Source: Nocardia rosealba
GTDB lineage: Bacteria > Actinomycetota > Actinomycetes > Mycobacteriales > Mycobacteriaceae
Length of the DNA stretch: 64,000 nucleotides
Direction of reading: 5' to 3'
Assembly: GCF_020216065.1 (NCBI RefSeq)
Contig: NZ_JAIWNA010000005.1
Span: 1 to 64,000, forward strand
The translations under genes and the position numbers were made by a program. Under the pieces are notes generated by a model. That model did not search any database. It saw only the letters and a list, made by a program, of their open reading frames with translations, and was not told the origin of the DNA. Shown here piece after piece: positions 32,591-41,104 of this stretch. Position 1 is the stretch's first letter. Every line of letters starts with the position of its first letter.

Positions 32591-35410
32591 TCAACCGTCC
32601 AGAGACTTTGCGCCGAGCTCGCTGCGCAGCAACGCCAGGGCGACCTCGTCCGGGTCCTGCCGGTCGCCCGGAGCCACCGGAACCGCGGCGGCGGCCAGCA
32701 TCTCCTGCTCCTCCTCCGGGGTCGGCGGCGCGGGAATGCCGGGCGCGGGACGCGGGGCGCCTGCCGACTCGCCGCCGGAACGCGCCGGATCGGCGGCATA
32801 ACTGTCCTGCGGACCCGGGTCGTCGGGTAAGTCGGGGAAGTCGGGCGGCGGAATGTCGTCGTCGGGCTTGCTGGTGCGCGCCCGCCCACCCTTGGCCTGG
32901 CTCGGCCGCGAGAACTGCGGCCGCGCGGCGGGCTTGCTCTCCGCCGGACCCGCCGTGTTCTTGGCCTGCGGCGCCGGGCGTGCCGCGGGCGCACCGGTCT
33001 CCCAGCGCACATCCAGTTCCCGCCCGAGTACCGCCCGCACGGCCGCCCGCACCGACTCGATATTGCGCGGATCGGACAACCGCTGTGCCAACGGAGCACT
33101 CTGATGCGCGAAAACGATCGTCTGCCCCTCCACCCGCGACACCGCGGCCCCCGACATCAACGCATGCAACGTGAGCCCGAACTCGCGCACCTTCGTCTTG
33201 ATGTCGGCCCACGCCGCATCGACGAGGGCGAGCAGATCCTCCGCGGGTGCCTGCCCCTGCGGCACCTCGGGGTTACCGGTCGCAGCCGAGGACGCGCCGG
33301 CCTGCGCGGGCGTCGAGGTCGCGTCGTCTCGCCGAGACCCCGCCACAGGCTCCTCTGCCGTACCAGCGCGCGAATCACGCTGCGGCGAGGAAACTTCCGG
33401 ACCCTCACTGCGGGCGTCCGACACGGCCGGTGCCGATACGGAGGCGGCGGAAGCCGAGTCGACCGAGGACGGCGGAGCCGGATCGACGCCCTGCGTGTCG
33501 ACGACCGGTTGGGAGGCACCGGACGACCGAGCAGCACGATCTTGTTCGTCGTGCGCCGACGATGCGGCCGTTTCGGTGGCACTCGGCGGCGGCACGGCGG
33601 GCGTCTGGTGCGCGACGGACGGACGCTGCGGCGCAGGCGAGGCCTGCTCAGCACCCCGATCAGCGCCGGCAGGCTCTTGCGCCGCCGACGCCTGCGGTCG
33701 TGAAACCGCATCGCGCTCGGTACCTCGCATACCGGTGGCGCTCGCACTCGCTCGCTGCGGACCTTGCGAAGTCGGATCCTGTCCCGCGAGCGCGTTCGGC
33801 GCCGTCGCGGCGGCCGGTGGCGATGCAGCCGAGTCGGCGGCCGGTGCAGCCGATGCCGATGCAGCCGAGTCGGCGGCCGGTGGCAATGCGGCCGACCCCG
33901 CAGCCGGTGCCGATGCAGCCGAGCCCGCAGCCGGTGCCGATGCAGCCGAACGGTCGACCGGCGATTGCGTGGTGGCCGAGTTGTCGGTCGTGGCCTCGTG
34001 AGCGGCGGGGACGTGCGGCTGTGGTGCGCGATCATCGGCGGCGGAAGCATCGGACTGGCGCGCACCGGCTTCCTCAGCGCCGGAAGCTCCCGACTTGCGC
34101 GCGGCGGCTTCCTTTTCCGCCAGGGCGGCGGCGAGGATTTCCGCGCCTCGGCGGCGGCCCTCGGCGCTCGAACCTTGCGCACTCGACGAGGCGGGTGCTT
34201 CGGCGGCGGGGCGGGCGGGAGTTTCGCCGGTCGGGCGAGCGGAAGGGATTGCCCCACCGGCGAATCCGCGTTCCAGGCGTTCGAGGCGTTGGAGGGTGGC
34301 GGATTCGGTGTCGGAGACCGACGGGAGGAGCATGCGGGCGCAGATGACCTCGAGCAGGAGGCGAGGGGCGGTGGCGCCGCGCATCTCGCCGAGGCCCTCG
34401 TGGAGGAGTTCGGCGTAGCGGGTGAGGGTGGCGGGGCCGATGCGGGTGGCCTGGTCGCGCATGCGCTCGAGCACGTCGCCGGGGCCCGCGACGAGGCCTC
34501 GCTCGGCGGCATCGGGGACCGCGCGCAGCAGGATCAGGTCGCGCAGACGCTCGAGCAGGTCGACGGCGAAGCGGCGCGGGTCGTGCCCGGCCTCCATCAC
34601 CTGGTCGATCGTGCCGAACAGGGCGGCGCCGTCGTCGGTGGCGAGCGCGTCGACAGCGTGGTCGATCAACGCCACATCGGTGACGCCGAGCAGCGAAACC
34701 GCCCGCGGGTAGGTGACACCCTCCGGCCCGGCACCGGCGAGCAGCTGGTCGAGCACGCTCAGGCTGTCGCGCGGGGAACCCCCGCCGGCCCGGATGACCA
34801 GCGGATACACCGCCTCCTCCACCGGCACGTGCTCCTGCTCGCAGATCTTGCCGAGCAGTCCGCGCATGGTCGCGGGCGGCAGCAACCGGAACGGGTAGTG
34901 GTGGGTGCGCGACCGGATGGTCGGCAGCACCTTGTCGGGTTCGGTGGTGGCGAAGATGAAGATCAGATGGGCGGGCGGTTCCTCGACGATCTTGAGCAGC
35001 GCGTTGAAACCGGCCGTGGTGACCATGTGCGCCTCGTCGACGATGAACACGCGATAGCGCGACTCGGCGGGCGCGTAGAAGGCACGATCGCGCAGCTCAC
35101 GGGTGTCGTCGACACCACCGTGACTTGCCGCGTCGAGCTCGATGACGTCGAGGTTCCCCGATCCACCCGGCCCGAGCGCCACACACGACCCACAGGTGCC
35201 ACACGGCCGCGAGGTCGGTCCTTCCACGCAGTTGAGCGAGCGGGCGAGGATGCGCGCCGAGGACGTCTTGCCGCAGCCACGCGGCCCGGAGAACAGGTAC
35301 GCATGGCTGATGCGGCCGGTGTCCAGCGCTGTACTCAGCGGGTCGGTGACGTGCTCCTGACCCACTACCTCAGCGAATGTCGCCGGTCGATATTTCCGGT
35401 ACAGAGCCAC
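32591..35410 (-). CDS. dnaX: DNA polymerase III subunits gamma/tau, unusually long
   Basis: A 939-residue clamp-loader ATPase. The N-terminal 370 residues are a standard DnaX core: LYRKYRPATFAEVVGQEHV at the start, Walker A SGPRGCGKTSSARILARSL at 41-59, a Cys4 zinc module (LNC, then RPCGTCGSC), VDEAHM near 125 and a sensor segment SRTHHYPFRLLPP. A long Ala/Ser/Pro-rich region (about 385-745) follows, including repeats encoded at 33810-33957, before the tau-like C-terminal part. M. tuberculosis DnaX is 578 residues by memory, so the linker is greatly expanded. GTG start, probably leaderless. Confidence 0.95.
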   Translation of the reverse strand: MALYRKYRPATFAEVVGQEHVTDPLSTALDTGRISHAYLFSGPRGCGKTSSARILARSLNCVEGPTSRPCGTCGSCVALGPGGSGNLDVIELDAASHGGVDDTRELRDRAFYAPAESRYRVFIVDEAHMVTTAGFNALLKIVEEPPAHLIFIFATTEPDKVLPTIRSRTHHYPFRLLPPATMRGLLGKICEQEHVPVEEAVYPLVIRAGGGSPRDSLSVLDQLLAGAGPEGVTYPRAVSLLGVTDVALIDHAVDALATDDGAALFGTIDQVMEAGHDPRRFAVDLLERLRDLILLRAVPDAAERGLVAGPGDVLERMRDQATRIGPATLTRYAELLHEGLGEMRGATAPRLLLEVICARMLLPSVSDTESATLQRLERLERGFAGGAIPSARPTGETPARPAAEAPASSSAQGSSAEGRRRGAEILAAALAEKEAAARKSGASGAEEAGARQSDASAADDRAPQPHVPAAHEATTDNSATTQSPVDRSAASAPAAGSAASAPAAGSAALPPAADSAASASAAPAADSAASPPAAATAPNALAGQDPTSQGPQRASASATGMRGTERDAVSRPQASAAQEPAGADRGAEQASPAPQRPSVAHQTPAVPPPSATETAASSAHDEQDRAARSSGASQPVVDTQGVDPAPPSSVDSASAASVSAPAVSDARSEGPEVSSPQRDSRAGTAEEPVAGSRRDDATSTPAQAGASSAATGNPEVPQGQAPAEDLLALVDAAWADIKTKVREFGLTLHALMSGAAVSRVEGQTIVFAHQSAPLAQRLSDPRNIESVRAAVRAVLGRELDVRWETGAPAARPAPQAKNTAGPAESKPAARPQFSRPSQAKGGRARTSKPDDDIPPPDFPDLPDDPGPQDSYAADPARSGGESAGAPRPAPGIPAPPTPEEEQEMLAAAAVPVAPGDRQDPDEVALALLRSELGAKSLDG
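33810..33957. repeat. Tandem repeat inside dnaX encoding Ala/Ser/Pro-rich linker
   Basis: GCCGATGCAGCCGAG-type units recur about every 27-30 bp, five or six times. On the coding strand they encode AAGSAASAPAAGSAAL- and PPAADSAASASAAP-like segments at roughly residues 485-533. The array keeps the reading frame, and its copy number may vary between strains. Confidence 0.7.
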
Positions 35411-35417
35411 GGCCCAA

Positions 35418-35423
35418 AGGCTA
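35418..35423 (-). promoter_or_regulatory. -10 box, leaderless start of dnaX
   Basis: On the minus strand TAGCCT is followed by 7 nt and the GTG of dnaX, with no ribosome-binding site, matching other leaderless-type starts in the window. Confidence 0.5.
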
Positions 35424-35856
35424 CCGGTGTGGTGTGACATCCCGACTGGCGCCGCAGAGGTGGAGCCGAAAGGCATAGCGGTACAGCGGGTTACATGTGT
35501 TGTAGATCACATGGTGGTTAAAGGTTCAACTCATGGCCGCATAGCGGGCACGGTGGGTGCAACTGACCGGTTATCGAGGGTTATCGATTCGGCGAATCGA
35601 GACAGGACGAGTTCGTCGATCCTGGTTGTCGCGTAATTCCGTACCAGGTCCCCGAATATCGACCCGTTTCCAGATGTAACGAAACCGTGAACCGTCGTGA
35701 CAGCGGCGCAAGCGGCTGGCTACCGTGGTTATCGGCAACTTCGGTGGCCAAACCTTCATCAGGTTGGTGACCCCGGCCGGTCCCTCATCCCGACCGGGGC
35801 ACAACCTTCGCGCACCGATCGCTCCCCCACCGCATCGACCGGAGGAACGTTTCATC
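35424..35856. other. Intergenic region between dnaX and an unknown gene
   Basis: No gene was found in this 430-bp stretch. It holds a CRP-like dyad (35496-35511), two GGTTATCGA-type direct repeats near 35560-35580, and a GGAGGAA ribosome-binding site (35841) serving the GTG at 35857. Confidence 0.6.
35496..35511. promoter_or_regulatory. CRP-like dyad
   Basis: TGTGT N6 TCACA differs by one base from the TGTGA N6 TCACA consensus bound by mycobacterial CRP (Rv3676). It lies about 90 bp upstream of dnaX and 350 bp upstream of the divergent gene. Binding is inferred. Confidence 0.45.
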
Positions 35857-36684
35857 GTGCTGTCGTGTGATGACATCGCAGCCGCCTGGCTGGCCCACAC
35901 CGAGTTCGCGGGCGACCACGCCGCGGTCGGACTGCTGAGCCGGGCGATCAGCCCGCAGGACTTCGACATCAAGCGCGACTCCTTACCCGTCGCGGCGGCC
36001 GCCGACCCGGCCACCGCCGCCGCCATCCTGCAGCTGCTCGAGCGCGGGCAGGTGCCGACGATGGCCGCGATCCGCACCCTCACCGCGCAGAACGAGATGC
36101 GCCGCGAGGCCGAACGGATCGAACGGCTCGGCAGGCGGGCACAACGCAGCATCGACGAGTTCGGCCGGATTCTGGCCAAGCTCGCGGCCGCGCACTGGAC
36201 CGAGCACGGCATCGGCCCCACCCGCCGCGACATCCTCGCCGACCCCCAGATCACCGAACTCATCGCCGATCGGGTCGGTGAGATCGCGCCGACCGCAGTG
36301 AAACACCTGTGGCTCATCGAACGCGCTCAGCGCGCCGGCTGGATCGCCTCCAACGCGAACCCGGGTTCGCTGTGCCCCGCCCGCCGTTGGCACACAACGA
36401 AATACGGCAACCGGGTGTCGCAGAAACCGGTGAACATGATCGGGAAGATGGTCGCGGGTTTCGTCGCCGAGCACACCGTGGACAAGGGCCGGGCCCCGAG
36501 CTGGGCGGCACTGTCGCGCGATCTGCGTGACGACCGCGGCCGCCGCGTGTTCTTCGATGTGGCCGACGCGCACGCCCAGCGCCGCTGGCTGGTCACCGCC
36601 GAATGGCTCGCCGACACCGGCGACGACCTGCCAGCCCCGGGCAAACGCGGCCTGCGCGCGCTGGCCAAGGACGCTCGCGGCTGA
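35857..36684 (+). CDS. Uncharacterised soluble protein, possibly DNA-binding
   Basis: A 275-residue basic, helical protein without signal or membrane segment. The first third contains a predicted coiled region (MRREAERIERLGRRAQRSID). Two later segments, about 145-205 (GPTRRDILADPQITELIADR and onwards) and about 225-275 (PSWAALSRDLRDDRG), each look like winged-helix modules, so DNA binding is a guess. GGAGGAA 10 nt before the GTG fixes the start. It converges on the metallopeptidase gene with a 1-bp gap. I do not recognise the family. Confidence 0.7.
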   Translation: MLSCDDIAAAWLAHTEFAGDHAAVGLLSRAISPQDFDIKRDSLPVAAAADPATAAAILQLLERGQVPTMAAIRTLTAQNEMRREAERIERLGRRAQRSIDEFGRILAKLAAAHWTEHGIGPTRRDILADPQITELIADRVGEIAPTAVKHLWLIERAQRAGWIASNANPGSLCPARRWHTTKYGNRVSQKPVNMIGKMVAGFVAEHTVDKGRAPSWAALSRDLRDDRGRRVFFDVADAHAQRRWLVTAEWLADTGDDLPAPGKRGLRALAKDARG

Positions 36685-36685
36685 C

Positions 36686-37786
36686 TCAGCTCACGTCGCC
36701 GGCCGCCGCGATGAAGGTATTGCATTGGGGCGTCAGGTTTTCCAGACCGGCTTCGAACCACTTGCCGCCGTTGTCGGCGGTGCCGTGGTCGCGCATGTCG
36801 CCCGGCTGGTCGCCGCGCCCGTAGGAATCGCGGGTGGCGAGGGTGACCTGGTCCGACGACAGCGAACCGCCGCCCTTGGACGCGGCGATGAACATGGCGT
36901 CGAAACAGTTGGCCTGCAACTCGACTCGGCGTGACAGCTCGAGTCCCTTGGTCGAGCGCGCTCCCGCGTCGACCCGTTCGCTGTTGGCCTTGCGCAGAAT
37001 TCCGGACTGCGCCTGGATGTGGTGCCCGTATTCGTGCGCGAACACCGACAGGTACACCACCCAGTTGTCGCGGAACTGATCGGTCTGCAACTGGCTGATC
37101 GGCATGTAGATGGTCTTGTTCGCCGCGCAGTAGAAGGCGGCGAAGTTGCTGGTGGAGCCGGTGCACGGGGTGGTGATGCCGTCGGTGGTCGCGCTGATGC
37201 TCAGCGTCGGCGACTCGAAGGGCAGCCCGTTGGCGGCCATCAGCGGCTTCCACGCCGCTTCCAGGCAGCCCGCGGCGGACTCGAAGAACTTGCGCGCCTT
37301 GTCCACCTGGGTGCCCCACGGCGCGTAGTCGCAGGAGGCGGGCACCAGCGAGCCGTCCGCATCGGTGACCAGCGGGTTGTCACCGGTCTTGGCGGGCGCG
37401 CTCCCGGGTTGCGGCGTGTAGGTGGTGGTCGGCCTCGGGCCGAACGCGTCGATGCCGAGATCGACGCCTTTGTTCACGGCGAACTTCACCAGACCACCGA
37501 CGACGAGGAAAATCACCACCAACATCAGCGAGGTGAAACCGCCGCGTCGCTTGCGGGGCGGCGGAGTCGGCCTGCCCGGCGGACCGTAGGGCATCGGCGG
37601 CGGACGGTAGCCCGGCGGCGGTCCGTAGGCCGGACGCTGCTGTGGATATCCTTGCGGCGGTGGGTATCCGGGCGGACCGTAGCCCTGCTGCGGGCGATAA
37701 CCCGGGGCACGACCATAGCCGGGGGGTGGCGGAACCGGTCGTCCACCAGGCCCGTATGGGCCGTAGCCGTACGGTGGTTGGTTCAC
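36686..37786 (-). CDS. Membrane-anchored neutral zinc metallopeptidase (YpfJ family)
   Basis: A 366-residue protein. The first 85 residues are a Gly/Pro/Tyr-rich cytoplasmic tail, followed by one transmembrane helix (about 100-120, FTSLMLVVIFLVVGGLVKFA) and an exported peptidase domain with the zinc motif AHEYGHHIQAQSG and a downstream ELQANCFDAMFI that probably supplies the third ligand. It should act at the outer face of the membrane. Three or more cysteines in the domain suggest disulfides. The GTG start at 37786 has GGGGGA upstream. The repeated Pro-rich tail resembles those of other membrane proteins in this window. Confidence 0.9.
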   Translation of the reverse strand: MNQPPYGYGPYGPGGRPVPPPPGYGRAPGYRPQQGYGPPGYPPPQGYPQQRPAYGPPPGYRPPPMPYGPPGRPTPPPRKRRGGFTSLMLVVIFLVVGGLVKFAVNKGVDLGIDAFGPRPTTTYTPQPGSAPAKTGDNPLVTDADGSLVPASCDYAPWGTQVDKARKFFESAAGCLEAAWKPLMAANGLPFESPTLSISATTDGITTPCTGSTSNFAAFYCAANKTIYMPISQLQTDQFRDNWVVYLSVFAHEYGHHIQAQSGILRKANSERVDAGARSTKGLELSRRVELQANCFDAMFIAASKGGGSLSSDQVTLATRDSYGRGDQPGDMRDHGTADNGGKWFEAGLENLTPQCNTFIAAAGDVS

Positions 37787-37863
37787 GTCCCCCGTACCCC
37801 CTCGTCTAGTTCGTCGCCGACAGCCGCTGACGCAGGATAGCAAGCTGTCTAGAGTAGGCAGCC

Positions 37864-39477
37864 ATGCTGACTTTTCGGGGGGGCGCCGCGGGCGCGCTGC
37901 TGCTCGCTTCGGCGGGCCTGCTCGCGGCCGCTCCGGTAGCCCACACGCAGCCCGCGGGGGTGTCGATCACCGCCGATCTCACCTTGACCGAGACAGGCGT
38001 GCTGCGGGTCGTCGAAACCGTCGCGGTGCCCGCCGACGGGAACTTCACGATGTCGCTGCCGTTGCGCCTGGGCCTGGGCGACGGTGTGGAGCGGGTGTTC
38101 AAGGTCACCGATGTGTCCGCGACCGGGGCGGGCACCGCGACCACCGTCGACGACCAGTTCGTCGTCGAGGCCAAGCCCGGTGAATCCAAGTTCACGTATA
38201 CGGTGCACAACACCGTCGCCGACGCGCCGGGCACGCAGATGTTCCACTGGCTCGGCGTGCTCAACGCCGACATCGCCTCCCTCGATGTGTCGGTGATCAG
38301 CCCGAGCTTCCAAATGGGCATCGTCGACTGCAAATTGGGCCCCGCGGGCAGTGCGCGCCCATGCGCCGAGGTGCACGTCGAACCCGACGGTGTGCTGTAT
38401 CTGAGCCAGACCGACCTGCGCAAGGGCGACGCGATCGACCTCACCCTGCAGATGCCGCCCGGCACGGTGCCCGCCAATGCCGATGTGCGCGACGGCGATT
38501 CGAACAACTTTTTCGCCTTCACCACCCCGGTCCTCGCCGCCTTCGGCGCCCTGCTGCTGGCCCTGGCCGGGATGATCGCCTACGTGCTCACCGCCCGCAA
38601 GCGCGGTGCGACGGCCCGCGCCACCAGCGACACGTTCGACCCGCTCGTCACCACCGGTGACCGGATGGAATTCACCTCCCCCGACGGTGTCCTGCCCGGC
38701 GAGGCCGGTCTGCTGCTCGACGAGCACGTCGACCCGGTCGACATCGCCGCCACCGTCGTCGACCTGGCGGTGCGCCGTTACCTGTGGATCGCCCCGGTGA
38801 ACGCGCGCGGCGAGGACGACTGGCGGATCAGCCGCGTGAACGCGCCCGACGACCAGCTGCGCGAGTACGAGAGAGTCGTCTACGACATGTTGCTGCCCGA
38901 GGGCACCGACACCGTCGCCGTGCGCGAGCTGCGCGCACCCGGGCGCCTGCAACTGGACCCGATCCGCGAGGCCATGCGCCGCGACGCGGTGTCGACCGGC
39001 GCGCTGGCCGATCCGAAGCAGCGGATGCTGCCCCGCTGGATCGGCGCCGCGCTGATCGCCGTCGGCGCCGCGACCACCGTCGCCCTGGCGTTGACCGCCG
39101 GGCACGCCTTGGTCGGCGTGGCGATCCTGCTGGCCGGGGTGGCCGCGGTCGTGCTGCCGAACTACCTGCCGACCCGAACCACGCTGGGTGACACCGTGGT
39201 CGGCCGGATCAAGGCGATGGGTCGCGGACTCGACTCGGTGTCACGCGACCGCATCCCACCGATCGATCAGGAGACGATCTTCTCCCGCGCCCTGCCCTAC
39301 ACGGTGATCAGCGGTCGCGCCGACAACTGGATCCGCACCTTCCGCGATATGGATCCGTCCGCCGATTCCCAGCCCGGCCTGTACTGGTTCGCCGGCTACG
39401 ACCGCGACCGCAACCTGCACCGCTTCGCCTCCCAGTTCCCGTTCTTCATCACCGCTTTGGAAGGCGCGTGCAAGTAG
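37864..39477 (+). CDS. DUF2207-family membrane protein
   Basis: A 537-residue exported membrane protein. It has an N-terminal signal, an extracytoplasmic beta-rich DUF2207 domain (about 35-215), a transmembrane helix (about 225-245, FTTPVLAAFGALLLALAGMI), a cytoplasmic winged-helix-like part (about 265-385), two closely spaced transmembrane helices (about 400-440) and a final cytoplasmic part. A TAGAGT -10 box ends 8 nt before the ATG, so the message may be leaderless. The next gene on the other strand abuts its stop. The function of the family is unknown. Confidence 0.85.
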   Translation: MLTFRGGAAGALLLASAGLLAAAPVAHTQPAGVSITADLTLTETGVLRVVETVAVPADGNFTMSLPLRLGLGDGVERVFKVTDVSATGAGTATTVDDQFVVEAKPGESKFTYTVHNTVADAPGTQMFHWLGVLNADIASLDVSVISPSFQMGIVDCKLGPAGSARPCAEVHVEPDGVLYLSQTDLRKGDAIDLTLQMPPGTVPANADVRDGDSNNFFAFTTPVLAAFGALLLALAGMIAYVLTARKRGATARATSDTFDPLVTTGDRMEFTSPDGVLPGEAGLLLDEHVDPVDIAATVVDLAVRRYLWIAPVNARGEDDWRISRVNAPDDQLREYERVVYDMLLPEGTDTVAVRELRAPGRLQLDPIREAMRRDAVSTGALADPKQRMLPRWIGAALIAVGAATTVALALTAGHALVGVAILLAGVAAVVLPNYLPTRTTLGDTVVGRIKAMGRGLDSVSRDRIPPIDQETIFSRALPYTVISGRADNWIRTFRDMDPSADSQPGLYWFAGYDRDRNLHRFASQFPFFITALEGACK

Positions 39478-40746
39478 CTACACCCGGCGCAGGGCGGCCA
39501 GCGGGTCGGCGTACAACGCACTGAGCGAGGTGACGACGGCGGCGAATTCCTGGACCTTGCCGCCGAATCCGCTGACCCGGATGTCGGTCGGGGGCAGCTG
39601 GGTGCTCTGGGTGAACGCGCGGGCCACGTGTCCGAGGGCCGGGCGGTAGCCGGTGAAGGCCTGCCCGCCGAGGACCACCCGGTCCGGGTTGAGCATGTCG
39701 CGGACCAGGGCGACGGTCTGGCCGAGCATGGTCGCGCGTTCGGCGAGCAGCTCGCGGGCACCCTCGGAACCGGACTCGGCGGCCCGGTACAGGTCGGCGA
39801 TGGTGGTGCCCGCGGTTCCGTTGTGCGCCGGGATGATTCCGCGCCCGACCGCACGCGCTTGCAGCGCCCGATCGCCGACGGTCACTTCCAAGCAGCCACG
39901 CCTGCCGCAGGTGCACTGCACGTCCGAACCGGTGGGCAGGTGCGCGATGGAACCCGGGCCGTTGCTCGGGGTGTGCACCCGCCCGTCGAGGGTGACGGCG
40001 ATGCCCGCCGTCTCGCGGACGTAGAAGTACAGGCTGCTGCCGGGCTGGTCGGCGGGCTGTTCCGGGCCGCGCGCGTCGAAGGTCGGCAGCAGCAGTTCCG
40101 AGGCGGCCATCGCTTCCACGTGGGGTGCGACGGAAACCGGGAGCTCGAGCACATCGCCGAGGACCTGGCCGAGCGGTGCGCCCTGCCACGCCAGTTTCGG
40201 ATGGTCGACCACACCGGTGTGCGTGTCGACCCGTCCGCCGATGGCGACGCCTGCCCACAGCGGGGTGCGCCGGTGCCAGCGCTGCAGGAACGCCTTGGCG
40301 CTGCGGGCGACCGTGGTGACGGCGAAGTCCTGCCCGGTCTGCGGTGTCGCGATGGCCAACCCACCGAGGATGCGGCCGCGCAGGTCGGCGGCCACGATCT
40401 TCGTCGCCGCGGCGCCGATGTGGATGCCGATGGTGAGGTAGGCGTCGTGGTCGATCTCGAAGGGCACCCGTGGCCGTCCGACCGCACCGGCGGCGGTGAG
40501 ATCTGCGCGCTCACGCAGCAGACCGGCCGAAAGCAGCGCGGCCACTTGGCGGTTCACCGTCGCGATGCTCAAACCCGTTGCGCGGGCGGCATTGTCGCGG
40601 GAGATGGGGCCGCCGACTGCGGTACGCAGCACGGCGGCGGCGGGGTTGTCGCTGCGCCGCAGCTCGGGGGCGACGACGGGACGCGAAACTCGGGGACGAC
40701 CGGTGACCACCCGCGAAATGGGGCGGTCGAGAATGGGGGCAGACAT
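39478..40746 (-). CDS. ROK-family transcriptional regulator
   Basis: A 422-residue protein. The N-terminal winged helix-turn-helix (about 35-85) contains ARATGLSIATVNRQVAALLS, followed by a sugar-kinase-like ROK domain (about 105-420) with the CTCGRRGCLEV zinc motif (three Cys) and NGPGSIAHLPTG before it. ROK repressors bind sugars or their phosphates. No sugar transport or metabolism gene is adjacent, so the target is unknown; self-regulation is suggested by inverted repeats upstream. The ATG is at 40746 and no strong ribosome-binding site is visible. Confidence 0.9.
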   Translation of the reverse strand: MSAPILDRPISRVVTGRPRVSRPVVAPELRRSDNPAAAVLRTAVGGPISRDNAARATGLSIATVNRQVAALLSAGLLRERADLTAAGAVGRPRVPFEIDHDAYLTIGIHIGAAATKIVAADLRGRILGGLAIATPQTGQDFAVTTVARSAKAFLQRWHRRTPLWAGVAIGGRVDTHTGVVDHPKLAWQGAPLGQVLGDVLELPVSVAPHVEAMAASELLLPTFDARGPEQPADQPGSSLYFYVRETAGIAVTLDGRVHTPSNGPGSIAHLPTGSDVQCTCGRRGCLEVTVGDRALQARAVGRGIIPAHNGTAGTTIADLYRAAESGSEGARELLAERATMLGQTVALVRDMLNPDRVVLGGQAFTGYRPALGHVARAFTQSTQLPPTDIRVSGFGGKVQEFAAVVTSLSALYADPLAALRRV

Positions 40747-40767
40747 ATGCAGTTCCTTGCCGAAAAT

Positions 40768-40784
40768 CCCGTTTCAACAACGGG
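40768..40784. promoter_or_regulatory. Inverted repeat upstream of the ROK gene, candidate operator
   Basis: CCCGTT (40768-40773), TCAAC, then AACGGG (40779-40784) is a perfect 6-bp-arm dyad, 21 bp before the minus-strand ATG. Position and symmetry suggest an autoregulatory site. Confidence 0.5.
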
Positions 40785-41060
40785 TTTGCCTACACGAGGG
40801 GTGTGGCAGCTCGCGAACCCGAGGGGCTCAGCTGCAGCGGCAGGAACGACACAGTTCGCGCGTCAACGGCAACCGCAGACCCAGCGCGGCGGTCACGTAG
40901 GTGACCCGCGGGGCGGAGTGATGGTTGCCGGACATAACAATCAAATTAACACCGAATCGGCGCCCATCCAAGACCGACCGGCGAATTGTGTGGTGACACA
41001 CAGCAAATCACCAGGTCAGCGCGGTGCAGTGCAAGGCGTAATGATGCTGTGACACAGCAC

Positions 41061-41091
41061 GAACCCCTCCCGAGGACGCCGGGAGGGGTTC
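41061..41091. terminator. Strong hairpin after the glycine-rich protein gene
   Basis: GAACCCCTCCC (41061-41071) and GGGAGGGGTTC (41081-41091) form a perfect 11-bp stem around GAGGACGCC. It lies just past the stop of the minus-strand gene at 41105, so it probably ends that transcript. No long T-run. Confidence 0.7.
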
Positions 41092-41104
41092 GCGCGCGGA
41101 CGGC

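Larger units (their letters stand above)
40747..41104. other. Intergenic region upstream of the ROK gene
   Basis: No gene was found. It contains three dyads: CCCGTT N5 AACGGG (40768-40784), TGTGTG N4 CACACA (40987-41002) and GCTGTG N1 CACAGC (41046-41058), as well as an AT-richer block (40935-40955) likely to hold the ROK promoter, and a terminator at 41061-41091. Confidence 0.6.

Noticed and set aside
32591-35410. Programmed frameshift in dnaX giving a gamma form
   Set aside because: No A AAA AAG-type slippery heptamer with downstream hairpin was seen in the GC-rich sequence.
33764-35437. Long plus-strand open frame opposite dnaX
   Set aside because: Antisense of dnaX; glycine/arginine-rich and without a start signal.
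40747-41104. Riboswitch upstream of the ROK gene
   Set aside because: No conserved riboswitch core was recognised; the dyads look like protein-binding sites.
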